DNA of 64,000 nucleotides from Cephalopachus bancanus (lineage: Eukaryota; Chordata; Mammalia; Primates; Tarsiidae). The stretch's first letter is position 1. Each line of letters begins with the position of its first letter. Made by a program: the position numbers and the translations under genes. Under the pieces are notes generated by a model, which was not told the origin of the DNA, ran no database searches, and saw only the letters and a program-made list of their open reading frames with translations. Positions 47,919-58,920 of this stretch are shown piece by piece. The stretch spans positions 1,561,001-1,625,000 of the forward strand of contig JAPVLO010000323.1 in the NCBI GenBank assembly GCA_027257055.1, in the 5' to 3' direction.

Positions 47919-49250
47919 ATTGCCATGCTATTTGTTCAAGGGAGGTGCTTGGGCTACAGTGGAGGTGGGTCATTTAAACAATTCTTCAGTTCATCCCTTG
48001 ATTGGTAGATCCATTCTCAAAGTCAGGGGTAGGGAGTGTCTTTGTTAATGGTTCCACCTGCTGTAAAGCATTATATACTGCTAGCACTTGTGTAATGGGA
48101 GAGTATCTGATTTTGGCCCCTTTCCATAATTGGGACCAAGATCTTAAAGGGATTGATTGATTTATCATGCTGTAATTGCCCTAAGGCCCAACTCATACTC
48201 CCAGGGGTAACAGTAACATTTAAAGTCACAGCTATATCCTCTAAAGGGGGGCCTAAGGCTTGTGTGTGCCATACGAGCAGTTTATCCTATTCAAAAGTTT
48301 CCTGCTGAAATGTGTCCCAGTTCCAAGGTGCCCCACTTCCAATAAGTCTATATAGTGATCTCAAACATTGGGCAAAGTGTGGGATCAATGTTTTCCAATA
48401 GCCCCAAAGATGCACAAATGTTTTGATTTGCTTTGCCATTTTGGAAGTTGGAAATTGTTGGATTTTGTCAATTACTGTACCTGGTATCAAACAGATCTTA
48501 CCTGATCATGTAACTCCTAAAAACTTCATGGTGGGCCCTGGGCCCTGGGTCTTCTGAGGGTTAATTGGCTGTCCTCATTCCCATAGATAGCACACAATGC
48601 CCTAAGACTGCCCTGTAGCACATTAAAACTTTAGAGCTGAGCATGATATTATCCAGACAATAAAACCAAGAAAGAGGAGAAGAGCATGAAAACATACATA
48701 AGTCTTTGGCCATCATTCCACGACAAACTGAAGAACCGTGAAGATATTCCCGGGGTAACACTTGCCAGGTCCACTGGTGACCTTGCCAGGTAAACCCCAG
48801 TGGGTCTTGTGATTATTCAGAAAAAGGAATCCTGAAAACGCCATTTGCCAAACCTAAGTCAACATAATATTTGCCTAGGGCAGACACTATGTGGTCGACA
48901 ACTTGAGTAGTCTTCGGAACAGCAGCACGTATGGCTGAAGTTACCGTGTTCTATTCCTGGTAATCCACAGTTATCAGCCAGATACCACCAGAAACTTTTA
49001 AAACAGACTCCGAGCTGGGTGGATATTATATACGTTTGCCAGTTTCTCAATAGTTGCACTTATTTCAGCATGCTGTCCAGGCAATTTGTATGGTTTAACC
49101 CTTGACAACCTGCCTAGTGACAGGAAATCCTATGGGTTCCCATTTTGCCTCTCCCCTGACGACCACCTTTAACTACACGCACTTTCAGTGTAAATTCTTA
49201 TCAAAGTCTCTCATAACAATATCTATGCCTCAATTATTTTCTGAAATAGG
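47919..49250 (-). pseudogene. endogenous retrovirus reverse transcriptase remnant
   Basis: Read leftward. Around 49100-48860 is the start of RT. Around 48761-48561 are residues LPREYLHGS and, in the active-site position, WFYCLDNIMLSS (a degraded YxDD box). Around 48490-48287 are DKIQQFP and FVHLWGYWKTLIPHFAQC, typical of the RT thumb/connection in class I ERVs. Stops and frameshifts separate these pieces. No LTR was identified on either side. Sequence before about 49.25 kb has no clear protease or gag. Confidence 0.8.
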
Positions 49251-50621
49251 GGAAATAAACACCATATATGGGGCAGGGGGATCTTCTAGAAAGTATATTT
49301 TATATATCAAGTTTTAGGGTAAAACCTGTGCAGTGAAATATCCTTAGACTTTCTTGCAAAGACTCATAACCACTGGGGAGGTTAGGTTAGCATCTTTTTG
49401 AGGGGCTCTTTATGTTACAGGTCTTGTTTCAAAGATTTTGACACAGAGCACCATGATAGGTAGGAGTCAAACATCAGTCATCGGGATGGTTTTGCTTCAA
49501 GATGGTGCCACTCTTGACATGAGATAGACTGTTTTCCTACAAGAGTTTAGTTTGCTATGTGTAGGTGGGTCTCTTGAGGCGGTGCTTAGTACATTTTGCT
49601 GTTACTGTGAAGTGGTGTAGAGATTATAAAAAATAGATGTAAAAGTGATTTTCAAGTTTTTCTAAAAAACTTTTTAGATGTAAAACATTGTGGCTGTTTT
49701 ATAAACTATTTTAATGATAGCAATGAAATGTCCCATTTAAATTCTTGCTTTTATTCGTATGCTAACCTAAACAATATTTCCATTAATGTAAATATAACTG
49801 ATATATTTAATAAGCGTGGTCTGAAGGATATGGTAACAAAATCCATTTTATTTTTGCCTCCCACTGTCACTTTCAAGTGTACTCAGTAGAATACATGTTT
49901 TCCTGCTAGATAAAAGCTCAAGGATAAAATCCCATGGTTACTTTAAGTTGCAAAATGGAACTTGATTCAGAAATTAGAATGTCTAGTCTACATTTTAATC
50001 TTTGTATAAAGATGCTACTTCCATTACCTCTCCTGCCCCCTTCTGTCCCTGGTTGCTTCCTATCCTGCACCAGCAGGAAGGAGATGTGAGTTGCTTCTTC
50101 CACATAAGCAGTCTCAGGTCTCTAAAAGTATTGCGTTCTGGAAGGAACAAGGAGAAAGGACCAGAAAGTTCTTACTTGACTGACAGTCTAATTCTGTTTT
50201 TTTACTCTCTAGGCCTGGCTAAAACAAGATGTTTAAAGCTGACTTTTTCCTCTCTGGGGCCATCCTGGATTTCGCTCTGGCCACACCTGTCACAATGTGG
50301 ATAGTGCCCTCATTCTGCTGACTACTGCCACTCCCTGTTAACTTCTGGATTTTAAATAGCCTGCCTCAAGTCTGAGCTCTATTGGAATCCTCTTGCCGGC
50401 TAGCCAGAGCCCTGGTGGAGCAGGCTGGATCATTGGCCAGAATGATTTAAGGCAGAGATTCTCCTGGCTCTCATTTCTGTTTGAAGAGTCAGCAGCAGCA
50501 AATCTCTTACATGTCTCTGTCTGGAGGCCATATGCCAACAGTCATGGCATCCTGCCACGGTTCTCAGACTTGTGTCCAAGGCCAGTCCAGTGTTGCTCCC
50601 TAACTGCAGGGAACACTTATT
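49251..50621. other. non-coding, unassigned
   Basis: No gene recognised. The 5' portion could hold further decayed provirus. Short opposing frames at 50338-50657 show no domain. Confidence 0.35.
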
Positions 50622-50635
50622 AAGACTTATTAAGG

Positions 50636-51779
50636 ATGAGGGTACAAATTGGTACAACCATGATAGAAAACAGTATGGAGGGTCTTCAAAAAATTAAAAA
50701 TAGAACCACCATATGATTCAGCAATTCTATTTTTGAACATATATCCAAAGGAAATAAAACCACTATCTATAAAAAATACTTGCACTCCTATATTCATTGC
50801 TGTTATTCATAATAGCCAAGTTACAAAAAACAATCTAAGAGTTCATCAACAGACGGATTGATAACGCAGAAAGACAAACACTGCATGATCTCACTTACGT
50901 GTGGAATCTAAAAATGTGAAACTCAGAAACAGAGGGTTTACCAGAGGCTAGACCACAATGAGATATCACCTCACACCACTCAGAATGACTATTATTAGAA
51001 AGTCAAAGAACAACAGATGTTTGCACAGTTGTGGAGAAAAGGAAACACTCATCCACTATGAGTGAGATTGTCAACTAATTCAACCTCTATGGAAAACTAT
51101 GGTGATTTCTCAAAGAACTAAAAATCAAACTACCATTTGGTCCAGCAATTCTAATACTAGGGATCTACCCCTCCTCCAAAAAAGAAATCAATATATTAAA
51201 AAAGACACCTGTACTCATATGTTCATTGCAGCACTCTTCACAATAGCAAAATCATGGAATCAACTTAAGTGCCTACCAACAATGGATCAGACGAAGGAAA
51301 AGCACCTGCATGTTTATCACAATGCAATTCACAATTGCAAAGAGGAGGATTCAACCTAAATTCCCATCAACCGATCAGTGGATAGTGAAAATGTGGTCCA
51401 TATACACCATGGAACACCACACAGGCATTAAAAAAGAATGAAAGCATGTCCTTGGCAACAGCATGGATGGAGTTGGCGATCTTCATCCTAAGTGAACTGA
51501 CTCAGAAACAGAAAAGCAAACACTGCACGTCCTCACTCATATGTGGTGGATAAATGGTCACAGAGATGAAAATAAGAGACACTGAGGCACCAATAAGGGG
51601 GAAGGTGGGGAGGCAGGTTAGGGTTCAGAAATTACCATGTTCATTATCTGGAGAATGGGCTACCTGAGACCCAATCCCCACCACTACACAATATGTCTAT
51701 GTAATGAACATGCGTGTTTACTCCTTGAAACTAAAATGAAATTTTTAAAAAAATAACTAAATAAAAGCAGGGAAAAAAA
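50636..51779 (+). mobile_element. L1 3' end with 14-bp TSD
   Basis: Forward L1 between perfect direct repeats AAGACTTATTAAGG at 50622-50635 and 51780-51793, with a short A tail. The first ~320 bases end in 'ggtttaccagaggctag'. The next part restarts at an earlier point of ORF2 ('accacaatgagatatcacct'), so the element is rearranged or chimeric. No intact frame. Confidence 0.9.
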
Positions 51780-51793
51780 AAGACTTATTAAGG

Positions 51794-52281
51794 TCTCCAA
51801 GGGTCTCCTGAAAGACTTCCTGGATCCGTTTGAAGAACAATGCTCTTTTCAAAGAGGTAAATAACTTTGTAATTCCACCCTCTGTGTCCACTCTCAAATT
51901 TTGATGTCAACAAGGTGAGTGAGTGGTTTTAAGTGTATCAGACCTGTTTCTCATAATTTTACTTGAAAATGTACATAGAGTCTGACTCTCACTTTGGAAT
52001 TAAATATCTATTGTATCTTGATGTGTGAGACAAAAACTTTTATTTGAAATCTTATTGTTCAACGACATCACCAATTAGAAAAATTATCATAAATAAATGA
52101 GAATTAAGATATAGGCAATTTAGAGTTCATTGGCACATAAAATCAATAGGAAAAATAAGAAGTCTTTTTGGAAACTCAAGTCCAGGTATCATACCCTGAC
52201 TATAAGTACTCCTTCTCCTTGCTTCCACTGCAATTGATATATTGCTAGTATCATCGCTCTTATCACTTTTCTGTTAAATTT
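51794..52281. other. non-coding, unassigned
   Basis: Nothing recognised. Confidence 0.4.
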
Positions 52282-52291
52282 ACTAGATTTT

Positions 52292-52578
52292 GCTGGATGT
52301 GGTGGCTCATGCCTGTAACCCTAGCACCTTGGGAGGCCAAGGTGAGAGGAATACCTGAGCCCAGGAGTCTGCGACCAGCCTGAGCAACATGGTGAAACTT
52401 TTCTCTCCAATAAAAAAATTAGCCAGGCATGGTGGCGTGTGCCTGGAGTCCCAGCTGCTCAGGAGACTGAGGCAGAAAGATCACTTGAGCTTCTGTAGTT
52501 GTGATTGTGCCATTGAACTCCAGCCTGTGCGACAGAGATCTGATTAAAAAAATAAAGACAGAAAAAAGGAAAAAAATC
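52292..52578 (+). mobile_element. Alu SINE
   Basis: Forward Alu with a shortened right arm and an A-rich tail. Direct repeats ACTAGATTTT lie at 52282-52291 and 52579-52588. Confidence 0.9.
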
Positions 52579-52624
52579 ACTAGATTTTTATGATCTTGGA
52601 GAGTGAGGAAATGCATCTATTTTT

Positions 52625-52695
52625 CTTTGGATTACTTTTGCCTAGCATGGTGTCTGAAATATTGAGGAAACTCAATGAATGTTTATTGAACTAAA
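52625..52695 (+). repeat. L2 3' terminal fragment
   Basis: 'ctagcatggtgtctgaaata' then 'ctcaatgaatgtttattgaa'. Confidence 0.45.
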
Positions 52696-52754
52696 TTAAA
52701 GAGATATGGATTTCTACGTGGACTCTGATGATAATTGATTGACTGGCTTAGGAA

Positions 52755-52880
52755 TAGAGTATTTTAGAGTTTCCCAGGCTCTTTATCTGTAAAATGGGGG
52801 AAAGAAATACTACATTAATTAATAAAGGTGGAAACTGGTAAAAGTGATTTAAAACCCCTCTTGAAAGAAAGGGATTTATA
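52755..52880 (+). repeat. MIR-type fragment
   Basis: 'gctctttatctgtaaaatgg' followed by a diverged 'ataataccta' region. Confidence 0.4.
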
Positions 52881-53279
52881 AATGCTGGTCATTAATTCTA
52901 TCATGCTCTATGTCTGGCAGTACCATCTCCCACATGTGCTGTCAAAATGACCTAGAATCATAAATTTTTACCAGTCTGTTGGACTGGGAGGTGAACTCTG
53001 TGTTCCTCTATAGGATTTATTGCCCTCATAATGCATGACAAGTCTTAATTTATTATATGGATAAGAAGTAAAGTTAAGCTGAAAGAACTTTTGGATTGAA
53101 TTATACCCTTTGTTTTGTTAGTCATGACAGGCATAAAGTGAAAGCAGCAGTTGTAGAAAAAACATGCAATCATGTAATCTATTTTGTAATATCTTTTTGT
53201 CAAACACCTGAGAAACCAAGAGGATCCCAGTCTGTTGTTCACCTAAGCTTCCATGAAATATGCCATTCAATTCAGCATA

Positions 53280-53812
53280 TGTCAATGTATTCCTCATCTA
53301 CTGCTGTGTAATGAGCACCTAAAACTTATCAGCTGAAAACTATAATCATTTATTATCTCATAATTTCTGTGGGCCAGGAATCTGTAAGAGGCTTAGGCAG
53401 GTGGCTGTGGTTCAAGGTTTCTCATGTGACTTCGGTCTAGGCATCTCCTGGGGCTAGAGTCATCTGAGTCATCAGAGGAGTTTCTTGGTTGACAGCTATG
53501 GCTGTTGGCAGGAGGTTTCAGTCCCTCCACATGGTGGCCTCTCCACAAGGCTGCTCACGGTATAGAGTCCCCCCGAGTAGTGATCCAGGGAAAAACAGCA
53601 GATTCCCAAGTAAAAGCTGCAGATTTTTAATACTCCAATCTTAGAAGTGAATACTCTTCCTTCTGGTGTATTCATATCATTAGACATTAGTCATTAAAGC
53701 ATTCATATCATTAGACATTAGACATTCTCAAAGGGAGGGGAATTAAACTTTATCTCCTGAAGGGAGGAGAGTCAAAGAATTTGTGAACATCATTTCCAAG
53801 CCTCCACAGGTG
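53280..53812. repeat. LTR-like medium-reiteration repeat
   Basis: Ordered blocks 'atttattatctcataatttc', 'tgtgggccaggaatctg', 'gctgttggcaggaggtttca', 'tggtggcctctccacaagg' and 'aaagaatttgtgaacat' belong to a common old mammalian repeat (MaLR/MLT-like in my recall). A local duplication 'cattcatatcattagacatt' lies near 53670-53720. Confidence 0.55.
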
Positions 53813-55290
53813 ACATGCTGACTGAAGAAGATAGTTTTAACTATTTCTCAGTTTTTCATTTATATCTTAAAGTAACTCCATCCCCCCAAAGCCCCAAAAG
53901 CAAAGACAAGTAATATAAACTATATGAAGGCAATAAAGTGGTCATTTAATTTCACAACATAGCTCAAGTGAAAAGAAAAGAAAAAAGAAATCTTGCCTCT
54001 GTAGCTAAGTTATAAAGCACTGACATCGATGAGCCTGTTTTTGCAGTAGCAGTGAAAATGAACAATTACTGATGGCTTTATTTTGTGGCTTCTTTAGATT
54101 TGTGGTTAAATAATGTGTCCAAAGGTTTTCATCATCCACATTGTCATTATAAATACTTCCTTTTTGTTTACTTCTAGTTAACTTTGAACAGTCTATTTCG
54201 ACCTAAATATTTTATAAAGAAAATTTATGAATTTGAAAAAGATATAAAATGATATAAAAGCTACAGTTAAATACTATTACAAACAAGGTGTAGACATGGT
54301 ATAGTGGTACCCCCTAAAGAGGTACAATTGTTATATAGAATCTGGCCAACTGTCATTTTCATTCACATTTAATTTGTTCTGCATAGATGCAGGGCAGGGT
54401 GGCGTCAGTCCAATAATTATAAGTAACATTCAATGCCCATAAAAGGCAGAAATGATTCGAAAACATTTCTGTTGTCGGATATTGTTCTGGTAAGAACTGT
54501 GTTCACCAGGGGAATTGAGGATAAGAGAAAAACGTTTATTCCAGTCTTTCTTAATGTGTCCATATGAGCTGTTTGAATTGAGTATTGAAATATCAGGGTC
54601 CTAAGAGGATGAAAGTCCTTGTTATTGAGTACAGTCAATAAAACAGGAAAAGTTCTGCCACTGATTACCCCCTTTTTTCTAAATCACCCTTCTTGGCCCA
54701 GGGCAGAATGTTGCACAGGATTTGGAAGGGATGCAGGTAGTGAGGGCGATGTGAATGATTTCACTTGCAGGGCTGGGTAACCCTAGATCGCACATCCTTG
54801 GAATCAGCATGCTTCGCACCTCAGCGCCCTCTTGTGGTCAAAGCTCAATCCCCTTATAGCAATAGAATTTCTCCCGTCTATCACAGTTCTCTCCGGTTAC
54901 ATCAAAAGTAAAGGATCATTTCTCACTGCTTACTTGCTATATAGACAACTCATTAGAAATAGGAACTTTATTTATTATGAATTCATCTGCTGTATGTGTT
55001 CAGCCATAGTAGGAATGAAGATATCCTTTTGCTCTCTTGCACCTGAGTCTATTCTAGAATTCAAGGTTTATTCTTTCTTTTCCCCAGTGCGAAGAACATT
55101 ACAAGCAGGAATATAACAAATTCCTATATACATATAACAAATTCCTGTATACATATACATATGTTAAAAACTTTGTAAACTTGTACCAGATACTATTAAT
55201 AAAATCTCTGTAGTTTCCATGAATCATTTAAATATCATGCTATTGAGGTATAGTAATTTACAAATAGCAGAAGTCAATAATGTCATTAGA
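53813..55290. other. non-coding, unassigned
   Basis: AT-rich. A 94-codon plus frame at 54832-55116 has no domain. A 'ccttatatacatataacaaatt' type tandem lies near 55115-55160. Confidence 0.4.
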
Positions 55291-55300
55291 AAAGGAAAGA

Positions 55301-55592
55301 TAAGCCGGGCTCGGTGGCTCAGCCTGTAATCCCGCGCCTTTGGGAGGCTGAGGTGAGTGGATTGCCTGAGCCCGCGGGTTCGAGACCCGCCTGGGGAGTG
55401 AGACCGCATCTCTACAATAAATCAAAAAATCAGCTGGGCGTGGTAGCGCCTGCCTGTAGTTCCAGCTACCTGGAAGGCTGAGGTGGAAGGATCGCCAGAG
55501 CCCAGCAGGTTGAGGCTGCAGTGGCCGGGAGTGGCCACTGCACTCCAGTCTGGGCGACAGAGTGAGACTCCAACTCAAAAAAAAAAAAAAAG
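55301..55592 (+). mobile_element. Alu SINE, young tRNA-like-promoter subfamily
   Basis: Forward Alu with A box TGGCTCAGCCTG at 55315-55326 and B box GGTTCGAGACC at 55377-55387. The B box lies in a perfect GCGGG/CCCGC stem at 55374-55390. A second Alu follows at the same target. Confidence 0.95.
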
Positions 55593-55609
55593 AAAAGTAA
55601 AGATATCTG

Positions 55610-55910
55610 CTGAGCATGGTGGCTCAAACCTGTAATCTCAGTACTTTGGGAGGTGGGGGCGAGAGGATTGCCTAAGCCCGTGAGTTCAAGTCCAGCCTGC
55701 GCAACTTGGCGAGACCTCTTCTCTACAATAAATAAAAAAATTAGCCAGGTGTGGTGGTACGTGTCTAGTTTCAGCTACTTGGGAGGCTGAGGCAGAAGAC
55801 TCGCCTGAACCTAGCAGGGTAGAGGCTGTGGAGGCCATGAGCGTGCCACTGCACTCCAACCTGGGTGACAGAGTGAGACTCTGATTAAAATAAAATAAAA
55901 TAAAATAATA
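55610..55910 (+). mobile_element. Alu SINE, second of a same-site pair, 17-bp TSD
   Basis: Forward Alu, older type, with a TAAAA-like tail. Direct repeats AAAAGTAAAGATATCTG lie at 55593-55609 and 55911-55927. Confidence 0.95.
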
Positions 55911-55927
55911 AAAAGTAAAGATATCTG

Positions 55928-56585
55928 AGGGTGATTTGTAATAGAAAGAGGCACTTCTTATGCATCAAACATAAGTCTGTAATGTGCTCATTTGCCAATA
56001 GGTTTCCAAGATTATCACAACAGACACTGCATACCATCACTCAATGTTCATTAACTGAAAATAGTTTTTACCGACTCATACTTTCCACTGTAAAACTACA
56101 ATACACAAAAGTAAAAACATCATTTTTCATTTTTCTGTCTTTTAATTGAAAAACAGAATTAAGTATGACAATTTTTAAAAAAGTGAACACATTATAAGGG
56201 TTCAGCTCAATAAACTATCAGAAAGTAGGCTCACCTGTGTAATCACCATCCAGGACAAGAAACATAATATTACCTTTGTTCTTCTCTCAATCAGTGTCTC
56301 TTCATTCCCAGAAGCATACATTATCCTGACTTTTTGTACCATTTTGGCACTTTAAAAGATATGAAAGGAACCGCACAGTCTGTAGTTTTTAGTGTTTGGC
56401 TTTCTTTTGCCAAACACTAGAAAACACATTATGTTTGGGAGACTCATCTATTTTGTGGTAAGCTATAGTTTTAAAATTTTAATTGCTACATGGTATTTCA
56501 TTTTGTGAATATACATCATTTAATATTGGTAGACATTTGAATTATTTGCAATTTAGGGCTATTAGACATAGTGATATTATAAGTA
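55928..56585. other. non-coding, unassigned
   Basis: Possibly old L1-like sequence around 56440-56590 ('taattgctacatggtatttc'), not resolved. Confidence 0.35.
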
Positions 56586-56588
56586 TCC

Positions 56589-56722
56589 TTTTTTAAAAAA
56601 AAAAGTAGAAATGGGGTCTCACTGTGTTGTCCAGGTTAGCCTCGAACTCCTGACCTCAAGCAATTCCCCCACGGTGGCCTCCCAAAGTGCTGGAATTGCA
56701 AGCATGTGCCACCACACCCAGC
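56589..56722 (-). mobile_element. Alu monomer (FLAM-like or half Alu)
   Basis: Reverse single arm: 'atggggtctcactgtgttgt' to 'gtgccaccacacccagcc'. Confidence 0.75.
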
Positions 56723-56763
56723 CAATAATATGAATATTCTTGAACATGCCTTTGGTGCATCTA

Positions 56764-57673
56764 CGAGGTTGACAATTAAGTTTGTGAACTTGCCACCATG
56801 CGCTTATGTTGGCTGCACTGTATGAACAACTCTGTAAGATTTCATAACCTTGGTATATCAGTGTCTCCCAACTGTGTTCATTCATTATTGTTGTTGCATG
56901 TTTTTGCACGCCTTCACGAGAATGTCAGAGCTTGAATCAGAGCAATGAACAAACATTAATTTTCTTGTGAAACTTGGCAAGAGTGGAAATAAAATCAGGG
57001 ACATGTTAGTCCAAATTTATGGGGATAATGCCATGAAGAAAACGGTAATGTACAAATAGTTTAAATGTTTTTCTGAGGTGAGAGAAAGCATCACTGATGA
57101 AAAGAGGTCAGGATGGCCAGTAACGAGCAGAACTGATGAAAACACTGCAAAAATTCATTGAATTGTGTGTCAAAATCATCAGTTGACTGTGAGAAGCATA
57201 GCAGACCAAATAAACATTAACAGAGAAACAGGAAAATCTTAACTGACAATCTTGGCATGAGAAACGTGTGTGCAAACATGGTCCTGAAGAAAGCTCTTGC
57301 ATCACGGCAATGCACCAGCTCACACAGCACTGTCTGTGAGGGAGTTTTTAGCCAGTAAACAAATGACTATTGTAACATCCTCCCTACCCACCTATTCCAG
57401 CCCCCAGTGACTTTTTTCTTGACTCCCAAATAAAGGAAATGTTGAAAGGAAGAACATTTTGATGACATCCAGGACATCAAGGGTAATGAGATGACGGCTC
57501 TGATGGCCATTCCAGAAAAAGGATTCCAAAACTACTTTGATGGGTGGACTAGATGCTGGCATCAGTGCGTAGCTTCCCAAGGGGAGTACTTCAAAGGTGG
57601 CCATAGCTTTATTCGACAATGAGGTATGTAGTACTTTTTCTGGGATGAGTTCATGAACTTTATCATCAGATCT
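56764..57673 (+). mobile_element. mariner transposon with internal deletion
   Basis: The two ends are imperfect inverted repeats (GACAATTAAGTTTGTGAACT at the left; the right end, reverse complemented, reads GATAAAGTTCATGAACT). A decayed transposase frame starts at 56922 with MSELESEQ. It continues through an N-terminal helix-turn-helix region (residues such as NFLVKLGKSGN), with several stops. After about 57295 the sequence jumps to the C-terminal catalytic region (HHGNAPAHTA at about 57300, then a DFF-like block and an EYFKGG block). Most of the DDD catalytic core is deleted. The aspartate expected in the second motif reads glycine. It is non-functional. Confidence 0.8.
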
Positions 57674-57793
57674 GGTATGCATGCATTTCTATTACTACAT
57701 GCACTCTGTGTAAGTAGGTGGGTCCCTATGCTTGGAATGGGCCTGCACTTGGTTTAAAGCACACTCCTGTCTGGCGCTGTCTTGAAATTCTTT

Positions 57794-58065
57794 TTTTTTT
57801 TTTTTTTTTGAGTTGGAGTCTCACTCTGTCGCCCAGACTGGAGCCACCGCAGCCTCGACCTACTGGGCTCCGGCGATCCTTCCGCCTCAGCCTTCCAAGT
57901 AGCCGGAATCACAGGCATGCGCTCCATGCCCGGCTGATTTTTTTGATTTATTGTAGAGATGAGGTCTCGCTGCCCAGGCAGGTCTCGAACCCGCGGGCTC
58001 AGGCAATTCACTCACCTCAGCCTCCCAAAGGCGCGGGATTGCAGGCTGAGCCACCGAGCCCGGCT
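57794..58065 (-). mobile_element. Alu SINE, young subfamily, 16-bp TSD
   Basis: Reverse Alu with a T tail. Perfect direct repeats TGTCTTGAAATTCTTT lie at 57778-57793 and 58066-58081. Reverse-complemented A box TGGCTCAGCCTG at 58042-58053; tRNA-like B-box hairpin at 57978-57994 with one G-U type mismatch. The right arm lacks the usual 'gtggccgggagtg' segment. Confidence 0.95.
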
Positions 58066-58081
58066 TGTCTTGAAATTCTTT

Positions 58082-58270
58082 ATCTTAAACTTATGCTTCG
58101 TCACTAAAGTCTGATGGCATATTGAGCACATGCTTGAGCAGAGAAGAAAAACACAATATGCATATTTGCAGTTCCTGGTGCCTTTATCCACATATAGAAA
58201 ATGCTCCACAACACAGAATTCCCACGGCTCTACCCTTCATGGGAACTCAACAATAACTTTAGGCAAGTTT
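58082..58270. other. spacer between inverted Alus
   Basis: Unique non-coding sequence. Confidence 0.5.
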
Positions 58271-58283
58271 AAGATAGGCACGT

Positions 58284-58600
58284 AGCCGGGCTCGGTGGCT
58301 CAGCCTGTAATCCCGCGCCTTTGGGAGGCTGAGGTGAGTGGATGGCCTGATCCCGCGGGTTCGAGACCCGCCTGGGCAGCGAGACCTCATCTCTACAATA
58401 AGTCAAAAAATCAGCCGGGCATGGTAGCGCATACCTGTAATTCTGGCAACTTGGAAGGCTGAGGCGGAAGGATCGCCGGAGCCCAGCAGGTCGAGGCTGC
58501 GGTGGCCGGGAGTGGCTACTGCACTCCAGTCTGGGCGACAGAGTGAGACTCCAACTCAAAAAAAAAAACAAAAAACAAAAAAAACAAACAAAAAAAAAAC
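58284..58600 (+). mobile_element. Alu SINE, young subfamily, same-site pair
   Basis: Forward Alu with A box at 58296-58307 and B-box hairpin GCGGGTTCGAGACCCGC at 58355-58371. Direct repeats AAGATAGGCACGT lie at 58271-58283 and 58601-58613. The tail is A-rich with scattered C. Confidence 0.95.
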
Positions 58601-58613
58601 AAGATAGGCACGT

Positions 58614-58908
58614 TGGCTGCGCATGGGGGCCCAAGCCTGTCATCACAGCACTTCGGGAGGCTGAGGCAAGAGGATTGCCTGACCCACACTGGGCAACTTG
58701 GTGAGACATCGTCCCTACAATTAAAAAAAAAAAAAATTAACCGGGTGTGGTAGGTAGCATGCCCCTGTAGTTCCAGCTACTTGGAAGGCTGAGACGGAAG
58801 AACTGCCTGGTTCCAGTAGGTTGAGGCTGCAGTGGCTGTTAGTGTGCCACCGCTCTACAGTCTGGGCATCAGAGTGAGACCCCAACTCAAAAAAAAAAAA
58901 AAAAAAAA
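58614..58908 (+). mobile_element. Alu SINE, second of a same-site pair
   Basis: Older forward Alu starting 'tggctgcgcatgggggccc' with an A22 tail. It is flanked by AAGATAGGCACG at 58601 and the diverged AAGATACTCATG at 58909-58920. Confidence 0.9.
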
Positions 58909-58920
58909 AAGATACTCATG

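Noticed and set aside
55374..55390. A true tRNA gene around the T-arm-like hairpin
   Set aside because: There is no acceptor stem or anticodon arm around it. The element is an Alu with a resembling promoter hairpin only.
57718..58107. 129-codon plus-strand frame
   Set aside because: It is translation of a reverse Alu (typical Alu peptide).
58269..58709. 146-codon minus-strand frame
   Set aside because: It spans two Alus and their tails, so it is not a gene.
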